Shown: piece by piece, positions 15,264 to 23,900 of the stretch
Layout of the letters: every line of letters starts with the position of its first letter
How positions within the stretch are numbered: position 1 is the first letter of the stretch
Assembly: GCF_003347495.1 (NCBI RefSeq)
Contig: NZ_QCXY01000010.1
Span: forward strand, 1 to 64,000
Direction: 5' to 3'
DNA length: 64,000 nt
Origin: Pleomorphovibrio marinus
GTDB taxonomy: Bacteria > Bacteroidota > Bacteroidia > Cytophagales > Cyclobacteriaceae
The notes under the pieces: generated by a model
Databases searched by the model: none
What the model saw: only the letters and a program-made list of their open reading frames with translations
What the model was told of the DNA's origin: nothing
Program-made: the position numbers and the translations under genes

Positions 15264-15570
15264 ATTTCCAAAAAATGCATATTCCCTTTCTGGCGGAGCC
15301 GCAATATGTATGGAATTTTCAATCTTCATTATTTTTAGTTTTTATCTTCATATCATTGGTTACAATAGGGTTTTTGGCTAAGTCTGCAAAATGGGAAATT
15401 TATTGTTTGGGATTTATGATTTTAGATTGTATTGGCTTATTCTGTGACGTATCGACCCGTTAATGGGGCCAAGAAGCATAACCTATGGATACTCCTTGTC
15501 CTTTAAATTTAGATATTATATTCATATTTTTTCTAGATTGGATATTGGTAAAACCCTTATATACTTTTTT
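15264..15570. other. Intergenic stretch without a supported gene
   Basis: Two short plus-strand frames exist here (15275-15463 and 15463-15654), but they are hydrophobic or low in recognisable features and the second runs antisense into the DsrE gene. I see no terminator or regulatory motif that I can support. Confidence 0.3.
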
Positions 15571-16005
15571 CTAGAAGTATTGACAATGGTCCGCCTCATT
15601 GATCATATTTTCCATAAACGAAACGGTGTCTACCAATGCGTCCGCCTCAGCTAGCAGTTTTTCTTGGCTCACGTCAAATGCGTTTGCAGAGATGTAACAA
15701 CCATTTAGGGTTACTCTTCCTGTGGCCTTAAGCAATTTGAAATAATCATGGATTTCCACTGGGAAATTTTGTTTTGCAATCCGCTCTTTGAGCCAAGGCT
15801 CTTCACTGGCATGCCGCCCCTCTATCTGGAGTGACTTTACTCCTTCAGGTGTAAGCGCCCGGACTGCCCAATTTACAAACAGCAAATCCACTTTAACCCC
15901 TTTTTCTGCCATTCCCATGGCCATGACCAGAGGGGTTAATATTTTATCATAGCGGTCATCCCTTATTACGATTCCTATCCGTTTGATTTGCTTTTTCGAA
16001 TTCAT
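15571..16005 (-). CDS. DsrE-family protein
   Basis: The 144-residue protein shows the DsrE/DsrF/TusD-like fold: IGIVIRDDRYDKILTPLVMA at the N-terminus, then VKVDLLFVNWAVRALTPEG, and a C-terminal half with NGCYISANAFDVSQEKLLAEADALVDTVSFM, cited here in shorter pieces (NGCYISANAFDV and ADALVDTVSFM). The Cys in NGCYIS lies where sulfur-relay members carry a reactive cysteine, although peroxiredoxin-like DsrE proteins without relay function are also common. A TACCTTTG box matching the Bacteroidota -7 element sits about 125 bases upstream. It is divergent from the AraC gene at 16259, which may control it. Confidence 0.75.
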   Translation of the reverse strand: MNSKKQIKRIGIVIRDDRYDKILTPLVMAMGMAEKGVKVDLLFVNWAVRALTPEGVKSLQIEGRHASEEPWLKERIAKQNFPVEIHDYFKLLKATGRVTLNGCYISANAFDVSQEKLLAEADALVDTVSFMENMINEADHCQYF

Positions 16006-16128
16006 AATTATCCCTTTTTTGGTGAAAATGATTCTACCGGCACTGAACTCCGGAGATTATTTTGGTGAAGTTTTATGTCTCCAAGGATTTCCAAATGGTA
16101 TGGTTCAATGAGTATTAACTTCTCAAAA

Positions 16129-16136
16129 CAAAGGTA
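16129..16136 (-). promoter_or_regulatory. Putative -7 box (TAnnTTTG) for the DsrE gene
   Basis: Read on the minus strand the sequence is TACCTTTG, a perfect match to the Bacteroidota -7 consensus, about 125 bases before the DsrE start. No good -33 TTTG is visible at the normal distance, so activator dependence or chance must be considered. Confidence 0.35.
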
Positions 16137-16258
16137 AAGGTGAATCCTGGATTAAGATATGACCGAGCATCCATGGTATTTGACAGAAAAGCCAAATTTT
16201 GTCATTGGGCTCAATATTGGTAAATTCATTACGTAGTTAGAAGTCAAAGAGGCTGATT

Positions 16259-17281
16259 ATGGATGTATTGTCAGAAGTTTTGAAGGTGGTAAGGTTGACT
16301 GGTGGGCTTTTTTTTACCACTGAGTGTACTTCTCCATGGTCGGTTTCTACCCCCTCTGCCAGTCAATTAGGAAAGCTAATGAATACCAGAGCCGAATGCA
16401 TCACACTTTTTCACATCTTGGTTGAAGGGAAGTGTTGGATGGTTCCTGAAAACCAAGAGCCTTTTAGGATAGATGGTGGGAGCTTGGTCATATTCCCGCA
16501 TAGCCCTGAACACGTCATGTGCAGTGACCGGAACCTCACCCCGGTTCCTGTCTCCTCACTACTCCCATTTTCAGAAGGAGTGGGAGTTCCCAAACTCCAA
16601 TTTGGAAACCATGGTGAAAAGGCAAGGTTGATCTGTGGTTATTTGCAATGTGACCAACGTTTTAACCCTCTGATCGGAGCATTGCCTGAAGTACTGGTCA
16701 TTTCCCCCGCAGACAGCTGTTTGTGGGAGTCTATTACGGATAAGCAACAACCTACTTTGTCCAATATGATGTTAAGGGAGGCTGGAGATTGGTTGGACAG
16801 TACGTTAAAATACATGGAGAATGAGGCTTCCGGTACCGGTTCGGGAAGTATGGCCATGACTGTGAGGCTCGCAGAAATACTATTCTTGGAAGTCTTGAAG
16901 CGGTATATCCATCAATTGCCTACGGAAAGCCGAGGCTGGCTGACTGCTATCAAAGACAGGGAAATAGGCAAAGCTTTGAGGCTCTTGCATGCCAGGCCCC
17001 ATCACAAATGGAGTGTTTCTGAACTGGCTAAGGAGGTAGGTGCCTCACGTTCCGGGTTGACTAAGCGTTTTACCGACATTGTTGGGGAGCCTCCCATCAA
17101 ATATCTGACTGGATGGCGCATACAACTGGCCAAGCAGCTCCTGCTTCAGCCGGGGCAAGCAATCCAACAAGTTTCCCTACAAGTCGGTTATGAGTCAGAG
17201 GAGGCTTTTAGCCGTGCTTTTAAACGGCATACCGGTGAGCCACCAGCCTCCTGGAGAGCCAAGGTGGTTGATGGGGAGTAG
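16259..17281 (+). CDS. AraC-family regulator with cupin_6-type N-terminus
   Basis: The 340-residue regulator has an N-terminal cupin-like sensor (about 1-195, with FHILVEGKCWM, DGGSLVIFPHSPEH and a CGYLQCD segment), the arrangement of the cupin_6 group of AraC proteins. A C-terminal double HTH follows (about 240-335: WSVSELAKEVGASRSGLTKRF, here split as WSVSELAKEVG and SRSGLTKRFTDIVG; QQVSLQVGYESEEAFSRAFK). Regulators of this type often act on neighbouring catabolic or oxidoreductase genes. The divergent DsrE gene and the broken gene beyond it are the nearest candidates. Base composition looks slightly richer in G+C than neighbours, which may indicate transfer. Confidence 0.85.
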   Translation: MDVLSEVLKVVRLTGGLFFTTECTSPWSVSTPSASQLGKLMNTRAECITLFHILVEGKCWMVPENQEPFRIDGGSLVIFPHSPEHVMCSDRNLTPVPVSSLLPFSEGVGVPKLQFGNHGEKARLICGYLQCDQRFNPLIGALPEVLVISPADSCLWESITDKQQPTLSNMMLREAGDWLDSTLKYMENEASGTGSGSMAMTVRLAEILFLEVLKRYIHQLPTESRGWLTAIKDREIGKALRLLHARPHHKWSVSELAKEVGASRSGLTKRFTDIVGEPPIKYLTGWRIQLAKQLLLQPGQAIQQVSLQVGYESEEAFSRAFKRHTGEPPASWRAKVVDGE

Positions 17282-17289
17282 CGTGATTT

Positions 17290-17871
17290 TTAAAATAGCT
17301 TGCTTAAAGATAATTTAATTCCTCTGTTAAAAATCTCACCATTTTCAAAAATAGATGTAAAACCGTGTTCATAACTAACCTGAGTACTCAACCCTAAGGG
17401 AAGATTAAATCCCAAACCAATTATACCTGCAAAATCAAATTCTTTGTAAAGGTCGCGGATTTCATCACCACCAACAGTGATTCTGTTACTACCGTCATCA
17501 ATGATCGCGACAGGTTTTATTAATAAAGAGGGCTGTATGCCAAAAAAAACAAATAAGACCTCTGATACATTTCCTTTTAAAACCAGAGGGATATCCAAAT
17601 AATCATTCCTAGCACTCCACTTACTGGTTAAGCCAGTGTTTATCGCACCTTTTCGAGCAAATAATAGGGCTGGTTCGAATACTACATTGTTACTTATGCC
17701 TATTGATACAAAAGCCCCACCGTGAAACCAAACCCCAAATGAAGATCCGCCCCTATCAATTCCATCAAAGTTAGTAAAGCTTGACCCTACCCGAACTCCA
17801 AAATCAGTTTGCTGGGCATTTAATAAATTTGTTAACCCAAAAAACATTAGTACATACAAAAGGTTTTTCAT
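17290..17871 (-). CDS. PorT-family outer-membrane beta-barrel protein
   Basis: A signal peptide (about 1-19, ending LLNAQQ) is followed by amphipathic strands typical of small PorT/outer-membrane beta-barrel proteins (193 residues). FGVRVGSSFTNFDG opens the barrel, FEPALLFARKGA and LDIPLVLKGNV are internal strands, and GLSTQVSYEHGFTSIF and the closing KLSLSKLF end the protein with an aromatic. Function is probably structural or unknown. It converges on the AraC gene at 16259, with only 8 bases between the two stops, and is not in an evident operon. Confidence 0.75.
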   Translation of the reverse strand: MKNLLYVLMFFGLTNLLNAQQTDFGVRVGSSFTNFDGIDRGGSSFGVWFHGGAFVSIGISNNVVFEPALLFARKGAINTGLTSKWSARNDYLDIPLVLKGNVSEVLFVFFGIQPSLLIKPVAIIDDGSNRITVGGDEIRDLYKEFDFAGIIGLGFNLPLGLSTQVSYEHGFTSIFENGEIFNRGIKLSLSKLF

Positions 17872-18072
17872 GTTTTTTATTGTAAAATAAATATTACAAA
17901 TAGAAAATCAATATTTTTGAGCTAATTGTTCCCTTTTCTGGAATAGGGGGATTGCTAACCAATTTAGAAAGTCTCTCTTAATTTTAAAACTTCAAAATCA
18001 ACCACCGAAAATCCTTTGTCATTTTTCAATATAGACTTTCAGTATTTTTTCAAGCAACCTACTTCTGTCCCA

Positions 18073-18699
18073 TTACTCGGATATACTAACAGTTTTTCGG
18101 ATAAAATCCTTGGAATCCAATTGCTTAAGCATAAATACAGCTATTTCTGCCCTGGGTATTTTTAGTCTCAAATTTTTGACATTGGAGTCGAAACCGATTT
18201 TCATTTTTTTGACAGAATTTTCATTCGTAAAGGCACTAGGTCTGACAATGGTATAATCAAGGTCACTTGCCTGAATATATTGTTCTTGCCCCTGATGGTC
18301 TTGAAAAACTTTCCTCAGTAAGAATCCGAACATTACATGTTTCCAAAAGAAATTTAGGTTGTGCCAGCTCTCCCCTATTCCCAAGGTAGTCTGGCAGATC
18401 AACCGCTTTATCCCCGCCTTTTCCATTCCCCTAATAATGTTCAATGTGCCCATCGCCCTGACCTTCCCTTTGGCTCCGTCCCCAAGGGCACAAAAAACGG
18501 CATCTACGCCATACATCGAATTTTCGACATCAGTAAGTTGGTAGACATCCCCTTCAAAAACTGTCAATCTTGGATGCTCATTTTTATTCAGCTTGATAAC
18601 GTCACGGGTAAAAGCTTTTACCGAATACCCTTTTTCCAAGGCTTGGTTTACGATGTGGGAGCCAAGCGAACCCGAGGCTCCAAAGATTAGAACTTGCAT
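18073..18699 (-). CDS. NAD(P)-binding atypical SDR (NmrA/NAD(P)H-binding)
   Basis: The 208-residue Rossmann protein begins with IFGASGSLGSHIV, the TGxxGxxG-like dinucleotide motif of atypical SDRs, continues with KAFTRD (typical charge after beta-2) and has AVFCALGDG and VRPSAFT, as in NAD(P)H-binding proteins of the YtfG/NmrA type. A catalytic Tyr-x3-Lys is not evident, so it may be a reductase of quinone-like substrates or a redox sensor. It precedes nothing obvious and follows a minus-strand AraC gene by 72 bases. The two may form a regulator-target pair. Confidence 0.8.
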   Translation of the reverse strand: MQVLIFGASGSLGSHIVNQALEKGYSVKAFTRDVIKLNKNEHPRLTVFEGDVYQLTDVENSMYGVDAVFCALGDGAKGKVRAMGTLNIIRGMEKAGIKRLICQTTLGIGESWHNLNFFWKHVMFGFLLRKVFQDHQGQEQYIQASDLDYTIVRPSAFTNENSVKKMKIGFDSNVKNLRLKIPRAEIAVFMLKQLDSKDFIRKTVSISE

Positions 18700-18771
18700 A
18701 ATTGAATATTTTTATGCAAATATTGTCCTTGGAGCGTTGAGAAAATAGAACAAAATCGTCAAAGAAACACC

Positions 18772-19557
18772 CTAGCTATCCGGTTTTTGGTTGAAACTTT
18801 TCGGTGTTTTTCCGGTAAAGGATTTGAATACCCGTATGAAGTGGGATTGATCGGCATAGCCGTTTTGATACACTACATCTGTTAAAATATCATATTCTTT
18901 TTGGGTGATTTGGGAAAGGGAGTTTTGGAATTGAATAATCATTGCAAACTGCTTAGGTAGCAAACCTGTCGAAGCTAAAAATCTTCTTTCCAGAGTTCTT
19001 TTTGCCAGTTGCAATTCCTTGGCCAAATTCGCCAAATTAAGCAGGCCATTGGCATGCATGATGCCTTTTATCGCTTTCAGGATTGTGGGGTCAAAGTTTG
19101 CCTTTTTTGCATGTATCATTGCAGTTAACCCTTCAGAAATACTACCCACATCATTTAAGATAGAGTTACTGGAAGAAAGTTGTCCCAGAAATATTTTCCA
19201 GTTTTCCCCTCCTTCATGCAGCAGGTCAAAGCAATTGTCGTTAATTGACCTTGGATCAATTCCGAAAATGCTTTTAAGAGTAAAAGGGAAAAGTTGGAAT
19301 ACAATGATGCGATAAGATCCAAAAATTTCGATTTCTATGGGAGCTATGGTTTGCCCATAAATAAACAGCTCCGGCATTAATTTTTTGTGGGGATTTACTA
19401 TTAACCCATTAGGAGTCCTGTGATACATAATGCCTGGAAAACCATCCGCAAAAAAAGGCAGATTGGTTTTACTGAAATCTTCCTTGCTTTCAAAAGTCAT
19501 AATATTTTTGACAAAGGGAGAAAGTTCACTGTCCGGCCCAAGATGTTGAATTTTCAT
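18772..19557 (-). CDS. AraC-family regulator (DUF6597-type N-terminus)
   Basis: The 261-residue protein has an N-terminal sensor resembling DUF6597 (LSPFVKNIMTFES, GFPGIMYHR, FQLFPFTLKSIFG), and a C-terminal AraC HTH pair (about 160-255: LANLAKELQLAKRTLERRF; VVYQNGYADQSHFIRVFKSFTGKTPKSF, cited in parts). The start at the ATG at 19557 is supported by the family N-terminus. Transcribed away from the FAD oxidoreductase at 19720 with 162 bases between them, and toward the NAD(P)-binding protein gene, either of which may be a target. Confidence 0.83.
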   Translation of the reverse strand: MKIQHLGPDSELSPFVKNIMTFESKEDFSKTNLPFFADGFPGIMYHRTPNGLIVNPHKKLMPELFIYGQTIAPIEIEIFGSYRIIVFQLFPFTLKSIFGIDPRSINDNCFDLLHEGGENWKIFLGQLSSSNSILNDVGSISEGLTAMIHAKKANFDPTILKAIKGIMHANGLLNLANLAKELQLAKRTLERRFLASTGLLPKQFAMIIQFQNSLSQITQKEYDILTDVVYQNGYADQSHFIRVFKSFTGKTPKSFNQKPDS

Positions 19558-19719
19558 TACTCAAGGATTTTTCAAAGCAATTCTAATTTACCGTAAGTAA
19601 CGCACAAATTCTCTTTTGGATGACGATAATTATTTTTTTGACGATGATGGGTTAGGCCGATTACTTTTTTTTTGAATATCTTGTTTCGAAATTGATATCC
19701 GTCTGTAAATAAAAAATTC

Positions 19720-21804
19720 ATGGGTCCCATTACAAAAATCTTAAGTGAAAAAAACTCTGATTTCAATGTTTTACCCTTAAAAAACATCAGGATAGCACGA
19801 CTGATTTACTGTTTTTTACTTTTGGTTTTTCAATTTTATTCAGGAAGCGTATTTGGACAAATTTCAACTGATGTGGTGGTCTATGGGGGTACCGCTAGTG
19901 GGGTAACAGCAGCAGTAGCAGCTGCAAAAGAGGGTATGTCGGTTGCCATTATTGAACCAGGCTATAATATAGGGGGCATGGTTACTGGGGGCTTATCCCA
20001 TACGGATTATGGGGACAGGACGGTTATTGGAGGACTTGCAGTGGAGTTTTATAAAAAGGTGGCAGAGTACTACGATACACATGTATTCTACTGGAGAGGG
20101 CCAGAACCCCATATTGGCGAGAAAATCTTTAAGGATTGGTTGGCTGAGAATAATGTAGAAGTATTCTATGGTAAGCGGGTAGAAATAGTTGAAAAATCGG
20201 ATGGGGTAATTTCGAAGATGATAACAACTGATGGAACGGAAATATATGGCAAGGTATTTATCGATGCAGGATACGAGGGTGATTTGATGGCAAAGGCAAA
20301 GGTGGGATATACTCTAGGCCGGGAAGGAGTAAAAGAATATAATGAATCATGGGCGGGAAGACAACCCGTTACCTTTACCAGCCACCAGATCACTGGCCGA
20401 ATCAGCCCGTTTAACAACGATAGGGAAAAAGAACTGTTACCCTTGGTGCATCATAGGCCAATGGTGAGCATAGGGGAAGGGGATCAAGGCATTCAATCCT
20501 ATTGTTTTCGGTTGATTGCCACCGATAATCCAGAAAACATGTTGGCCTGGGCTAAACCAGAAAACTATGATCCTAATACCTACGAGCTCGCGCGCAGGTA
20601 TTATCGCGCTAATCCCAATGCGGGACCCCTAATTGGGTTTTGGCCAACACTCCCAAATGGCAAATCGGACATCAACTCCTCTGTGGGTATCTCTACCAAT
20701 CTTTTAGACGGTTCCAGTTGGGAATATCCTGAGGCTGATTATGCCAAGCGTGACAGCATATGGCAATGGCATAAGGACTATACCTTGGGATTGGCTTGGT
20801 TCCTTGCCACTGACCCCGAAGTTCCAGATCATGTCCGTGAATCCATGGAAAAGTTTGGTTTGTGTAAAGACGAATATGTTAATAATCAAAATTTCCCTCA
20901 TCAATTGTACGTGCGTGTGGCGCGCCGGATGAAAGGGGAATATTTTATGACACAGCATGACCTGATGACCGATACCGTGAAGTATGACGCCATTGGAATG
21001 GGGTCCTACAATATCGATGTCCGTGAAATGCAAAGGAGCTATATAGAAATTAGCAGATTCCCTGACATGAAGTATGAAACCTATAACGAAGGTTACCTTT
21101 CTATCCCCGTTGCACAATATGAGATCCCTTATAGATCTTTGGTTCCTAAGTTTGAAGAATGCACTAATTTAATTGTCCCAGTTTGTGTGTCAGGAAGTGC
21201 TTTAGCCATTGCTTCCATACGAATGGAACCGCAATATATGCTTATGGGGGAATCAGCAGGTGTAGCTGCCGCTATGGCTGTTCAATCGGGCAGGGCTGTC
21301 CAACACATTGACATATACGAGTTACGGAAAAAATTAAAATACAACAACCAGGTGTTGTCCTTAAAAGACAATCCCTATGGAATTTGGGGCTCTGAAAATG
21401 AAATAATTATAGACAACAATATGAAAGGCTTCACCTTTTTCACCGGAGATTGGCATGAGGAGGAAACCGTCCACACTGGCCGCTTTGAAATGAACTTCCG
21501 GTATAACCCAAAAGGTCAACAAGGGGAATTTTTTTACAGTCCCTATTTTTTCAAACCGGGATCTTACAAAGTATACATATGGTATCCCTCTTCTATGGAA
21601 TATGAATCAAAGGTGCCTGTTACCATTCACCATGCTAATGGTGAGTCACAACTTGAGGTAAATCAGCAAGAAAATGGAGGACAATGGAAAGAGCTAGGAA
21701 CCTACAAATTTGAGGAAGGTTATCAGCGGGCCTTGACCATAAAAGGGGAAATGGACCAATATGTGATAGCTGATGCCGTAAAGTTCGAGTTTTTACAACC
21801 ATAA
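19720..21804 (+). CDS. Secreted FAD-dependent oxidoreductase with golvesin/xanthan-lyase-like C-terminus
   Basis: The 694-residue protein has an unusually long N-terminus with a signal-like helix at about 28-47 (YCFLLLVFQFYSGSVFGQ). A FAD-dependent oxidoreductase domain follows (PF12831 type), with DVVVYGGTASGVTAAVAAAK and IIEPGYNIGGMVTGGL as ADP-binding and adjacent motifs and CVSGSALAIASIRMEPQYM at the C-terminal end of the fold. The last 130 residues form a beta-rich domain (FFTGDWHEEETVHTGRF, YFFKPGSYKVYIWYPSS, YVIADAVKFEF) like that found in golvesins and xanthan lyases, probably a carbohydrate- or surface-binding module. It is likely periplasmic or surface exposed. The substrate is unknown; a sugar-derived one is suggested by the fusion. 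Its actual start could lie nearer the signal helix. Confidence 0.8.
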   Translation: MGPITKILSEKNSDFNVLPLKNIRIARLIYCFLLLVFQFYSGSVFGQISTDVVVYGGTASGVTAAVAAAKEGMSVAIIEPGYNIGGMVTGGLSHTDYGDRTVIGGLAVEFYKKVAEYYDTHVFYWRGPEPHIGEKIFKDWLAENNVEVFYGKRVEIVEKSDGVISKMITTDGTEIYGKVFIDAGYEGDLMAKAKVGYTLGREGVKEYNESWAGRQPVTFTSHQITGRISPFNNDREKELLPLVHHRPMVSIGEGDQGIQSYCFRLIATDNPENMLAWAKPENYDPNTYELARRYYRANPNAGPLIGFWPTLPNGKSDINSSVGISTNLLDGSSWEYPEADYAKRDSIWQWHKDYTLGLAWFLATDPEVPDHVRESMEKFGLCKDEYVNNQNFPHQLYVRVARRMKGEYFMTQHDLMTDTVKYDAIGMGSYNIDVREMQRSYIEISRFPDMKYETYNEGYLSIPVAQYEIPYRSLVPKFEECTNLIVPVCVSGSALAIASIRMEPQYMLMGESAGVAAAMAVQSGRAVQHIDIYELRKKLKYNNQVLSLKDNPYGIWGSENEIIIDNNMKGFTFFTGDWHEEETVHTGRFEMNFRYNPKGQQGEFFYSPYFFKPGSYKVYIWYPSSMEYESKVPVTIHHANGESQLEVNQQENGGQWKELGTYKFEEGYQRALTIKGEMDQYVIADAVKFEFLQP

Positions 21805-21826
21805 ATTCTACGAAACAGGGGCTATA

Positions 21827-22486
21827 TTGCCAAAAGGAAAACCCAAAATTCTGGGCTTAGATATCGAACATAATGCCTTTGAAATAAAAAGGCTAAATGA
21901 CCTAGTGCCTGGTGAAATTTTCAAGATGGCTTTTTGTAAGGAAGGAAAGCTGAAATTAATTTTTATAAGTGAGGGTATTCAGAAACTCATTCCCGGAATT
22001 TGTCCAGAAAAGCTAAAAGAAAATCCAAAAACAATGCTTAGTTATATTTACGTGGAAGACAGGGATTATGTATACGAACTTTTATAAAATTCCTACGGAT
22101 CCTTTCAACCCATCGAGGCCGAATACAAAGTTCGAGTTTCTGGAGATATAGAAAAATGGCATTGGATGAAAGCTAATGCAGAAAAAAGAAATAAAAATGA
22201 CGTTGTTTGGATTGGGGTAATCCAAGATAATTCTGAAAAGAGAAATCATTTGAAAGCATTGGAAAAAATGATTTTTGACATATCCCAAGTCATTCGGAAG
22301 CCTATTGCCAATGTTTTGAACATAAGGAATGTTATCCACTCTTTGGAATTCAGCAATGAAGAAAAGATGGAAATGCTTTCTGTGATTTTTGAAGAAATGG
22401 ACAGGTTAGACCAGGCTATTAGTCATTTGAATGGGGAATACGATCCTTTAAGAAAGTCACAGAAAATAGTCTGGAAAGAAAACTGA
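21827..22486 (+). pseudogene. PAS/histidine-kinase-like protein, interrupted by an in-frame stop
   Basis: One reading frame runs from a TTG at 21827 to the stop at 22486, broken only by TAA at 22085-22087. The part before the stop is a PAS core (FKMAFCKEGKLKLIFISEG). After the stop, 26 further codons (beginning NSYGSFQP) complete the PAS fold with AEYKVRVSGDIEKWHW before the first later ATG at 22166. The C-terminal half resembles a dimerisation/phosphoacceptor helix pair (ISQVIRKPIANVLNIRNVI), but Gln replaces the expected His and no ATPase domain follows. Many Bacteroidota have such short PAS-DHp proteins, so the ancestral gene may never have been a full kinase. The stop could be a recent AAA-to-TAA nonsense mutation, or a sequencing error. 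Confidence 0.6.
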
Positions 22487-22680
22487 TCTGATTTTTTAGG
22501 AACCCACTGTATATTACGCTAACGGAAAAAATGGACTCAATTGTAAAGAACAGGTATTTCCCATAAATTCTTTTATCCCTTTCTCAAGGAGATCGGAACT
22601 TGATTAAGGTTGATGGATGTTTGTGGGTTTTCGTAAATCAGGGGATTATATAGTGCTTAAACTGTTTAAAAAAAAGTAGT

Positions 22681-23133
22681 TCACCTCGCCAATTTTTTTG
22701 CCATATGCCTAAAAACCAGTCTGTGAAGAGGCAATACTAAGTACCAATAAGTGGCTCCCCAACCATTCTTGGGGTAAAAAATGCTCCTTTGCAACAAAAA
22801 CTCGCCTTTGTCATCCTTTTGAATGGACCATTCCAAGAAAGCCCTTCCGGGTAATTTCATCAATGCCTTCAATTTTAAAAAGTGACTTTGATGGTCAACT
22901 TCTGAAACGAGCCAAAAATCCACCCTTTCCCCTTTTATCATATTGTTGGTATTCCTTTTGGATTGTTGGTATCCCATGCCCCCTGCCCTTTTGTCTATCC
23001 AGCCCCTGATGACCCAAAGGTAATCTGACCCAAGCCATCCATTTTCCCCGCCCAAGCTAAGTAGTTCCTGCCACAATTCTTCTCTTTGCTTTTTCAAATA
23101 AACCTTATGGCTACTTATTTTTGTACTCGGCAT
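22681..23133 (-). CDS. DUF2867 family protein
   Basis: The 150-residue protein matches DUF2867, a domain usually found as the C-terminal part of SDR-type proteins and, as here, also free-standing. Visible signatures are LGGENGWLG, LWVIRGWIDKRAGGMGYQQ, ERVDFWLV, LPGRAFLEW and the C-terminal FYPKNGWGATYWYLVLPLHRLVF (cited by its core GWGATYWY and LPLHRLVF). It lacks the Rossmann half. The function is not known; the fold is related to SRPBCC-like proteins. It is divergent from the DinB gene with only about 50 bases between the starts. Confidence 0.8.
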   Translation of the reverse strand: MPSTKISSHKVYLKKQREELWQELLSLGGENGWLGSDYLWVIRGWIDKRAGGMGYQQSKRNTNNMIKGERVDFWLVSEVDHQSHFLKLKALMKLPGRAFLEWSIQKDDKGEFLLQRSIFYPKNGWGATYWYLVLPLHRLVFRHMAKKLAR

Positions 23134-23186
23134 AGCGGGCTCTTTACAATATTTCTAACTTTATGCGGAACAAATATATCACTTAT

Positions 23187-23717
23187 ATGAAGAAGGGGTT
23201 TAGCTGTGTACTGTTTTTTATACTCCTAGTCTCTACTACGAGTGCTCAGAATGATCCTTGGTTAGCGGATTTTCTGGAAAGGTGGGAACAATCAAAAGCC
23301 TACATGCTGGCAGTGGCAGAGGCCATGCCTGAAGAAAAATACGGCTTTAAACCCACCGTTGAAATGATGGGATTTGGAGAACAATTAATGCATATAGCAC
23401 TGGTAATCGAATGGCATGCCCATAGTAGATTTGCAGGTTTGGAAACTCCTTTTCGTCAGGATGCCTACAAGGTGGATGGGATGGATAAGTCCTCCATCCT
23501 AAAGGTGATGGAGAAGGAGTTTGATAATGCTAGCCAGTTGATAATAGATTTTGAGGATGCTAGACTTTCTGAGAAGGGCAACTATGGGGGTTTTTCCAGG
23601 ACACGGAGACAGTTTTTGTTATTGCTTGCAGACCATGTGTCCCACCATAGGGGACAATTGCTAGTCTATCTAAGGCTAAATGACATCCCTCCACCAAACT
23701 ATGTGGAATTTCAATAA
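23187..23717 (+). CDS. DinB-family protein with signal peptide
   Basis: The 176-residue protein starts with a clear signal peptide (MKKGFSCVLFFILLVSTTSAQ). A four-helix DinB-like domain follows. The three potential metal-ligand His positions are visible in LMHIAL, in the IEWHAH segment and in ADHVSHHRGQL. DinB-like proteins bind a divalent metal; many are thiol transferases, others have no known activity. Export suggests a periplasmic role. A second ATG at 23163 would place eight more residues before the signal; the inner ATG gives a normal n-region. Confidence 0.78.
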   Translation: MKKGFSCVLFFILLVSTTSAQNDPWLADFLERWEQSKAYMLAVAEAMPEEKYGFKPTVEMMGFGEQLMHIALVIEWHAHSRFAGLETPFRQDAYKVDGMDKSSILKVMEKEFDNASQLIIDFEDARLSEKGNYGGFSRTRRQFLLLLADHVSHHRGQLLVYLRLNDIPPPNYVEFQ

Positions 23718-23900
23718 GCTACAAAAGGGTCTGATGCCAGAATGGATTAAATAGAATTCTTTTCCTTTTAAAATGAATGTAATAACTATCTTTACGGTCG
23801 TTTTGGGCAACCTTCCCTATCTAAACGCACTTTTTGGGTACCTGCTGCCTGGGAGTGAGGTGGCGAAGCTTTGTCCGACAACACCAAAAACTCATGATAG

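Noticed and set aside
15275-15463. 62-residue hydrophobic plus-strand frame
   Set aside because: Two hydrophobic stretches but no conservation clue, and the adjoining frame at 15463-15654 runs antisense into the DsrE gene.
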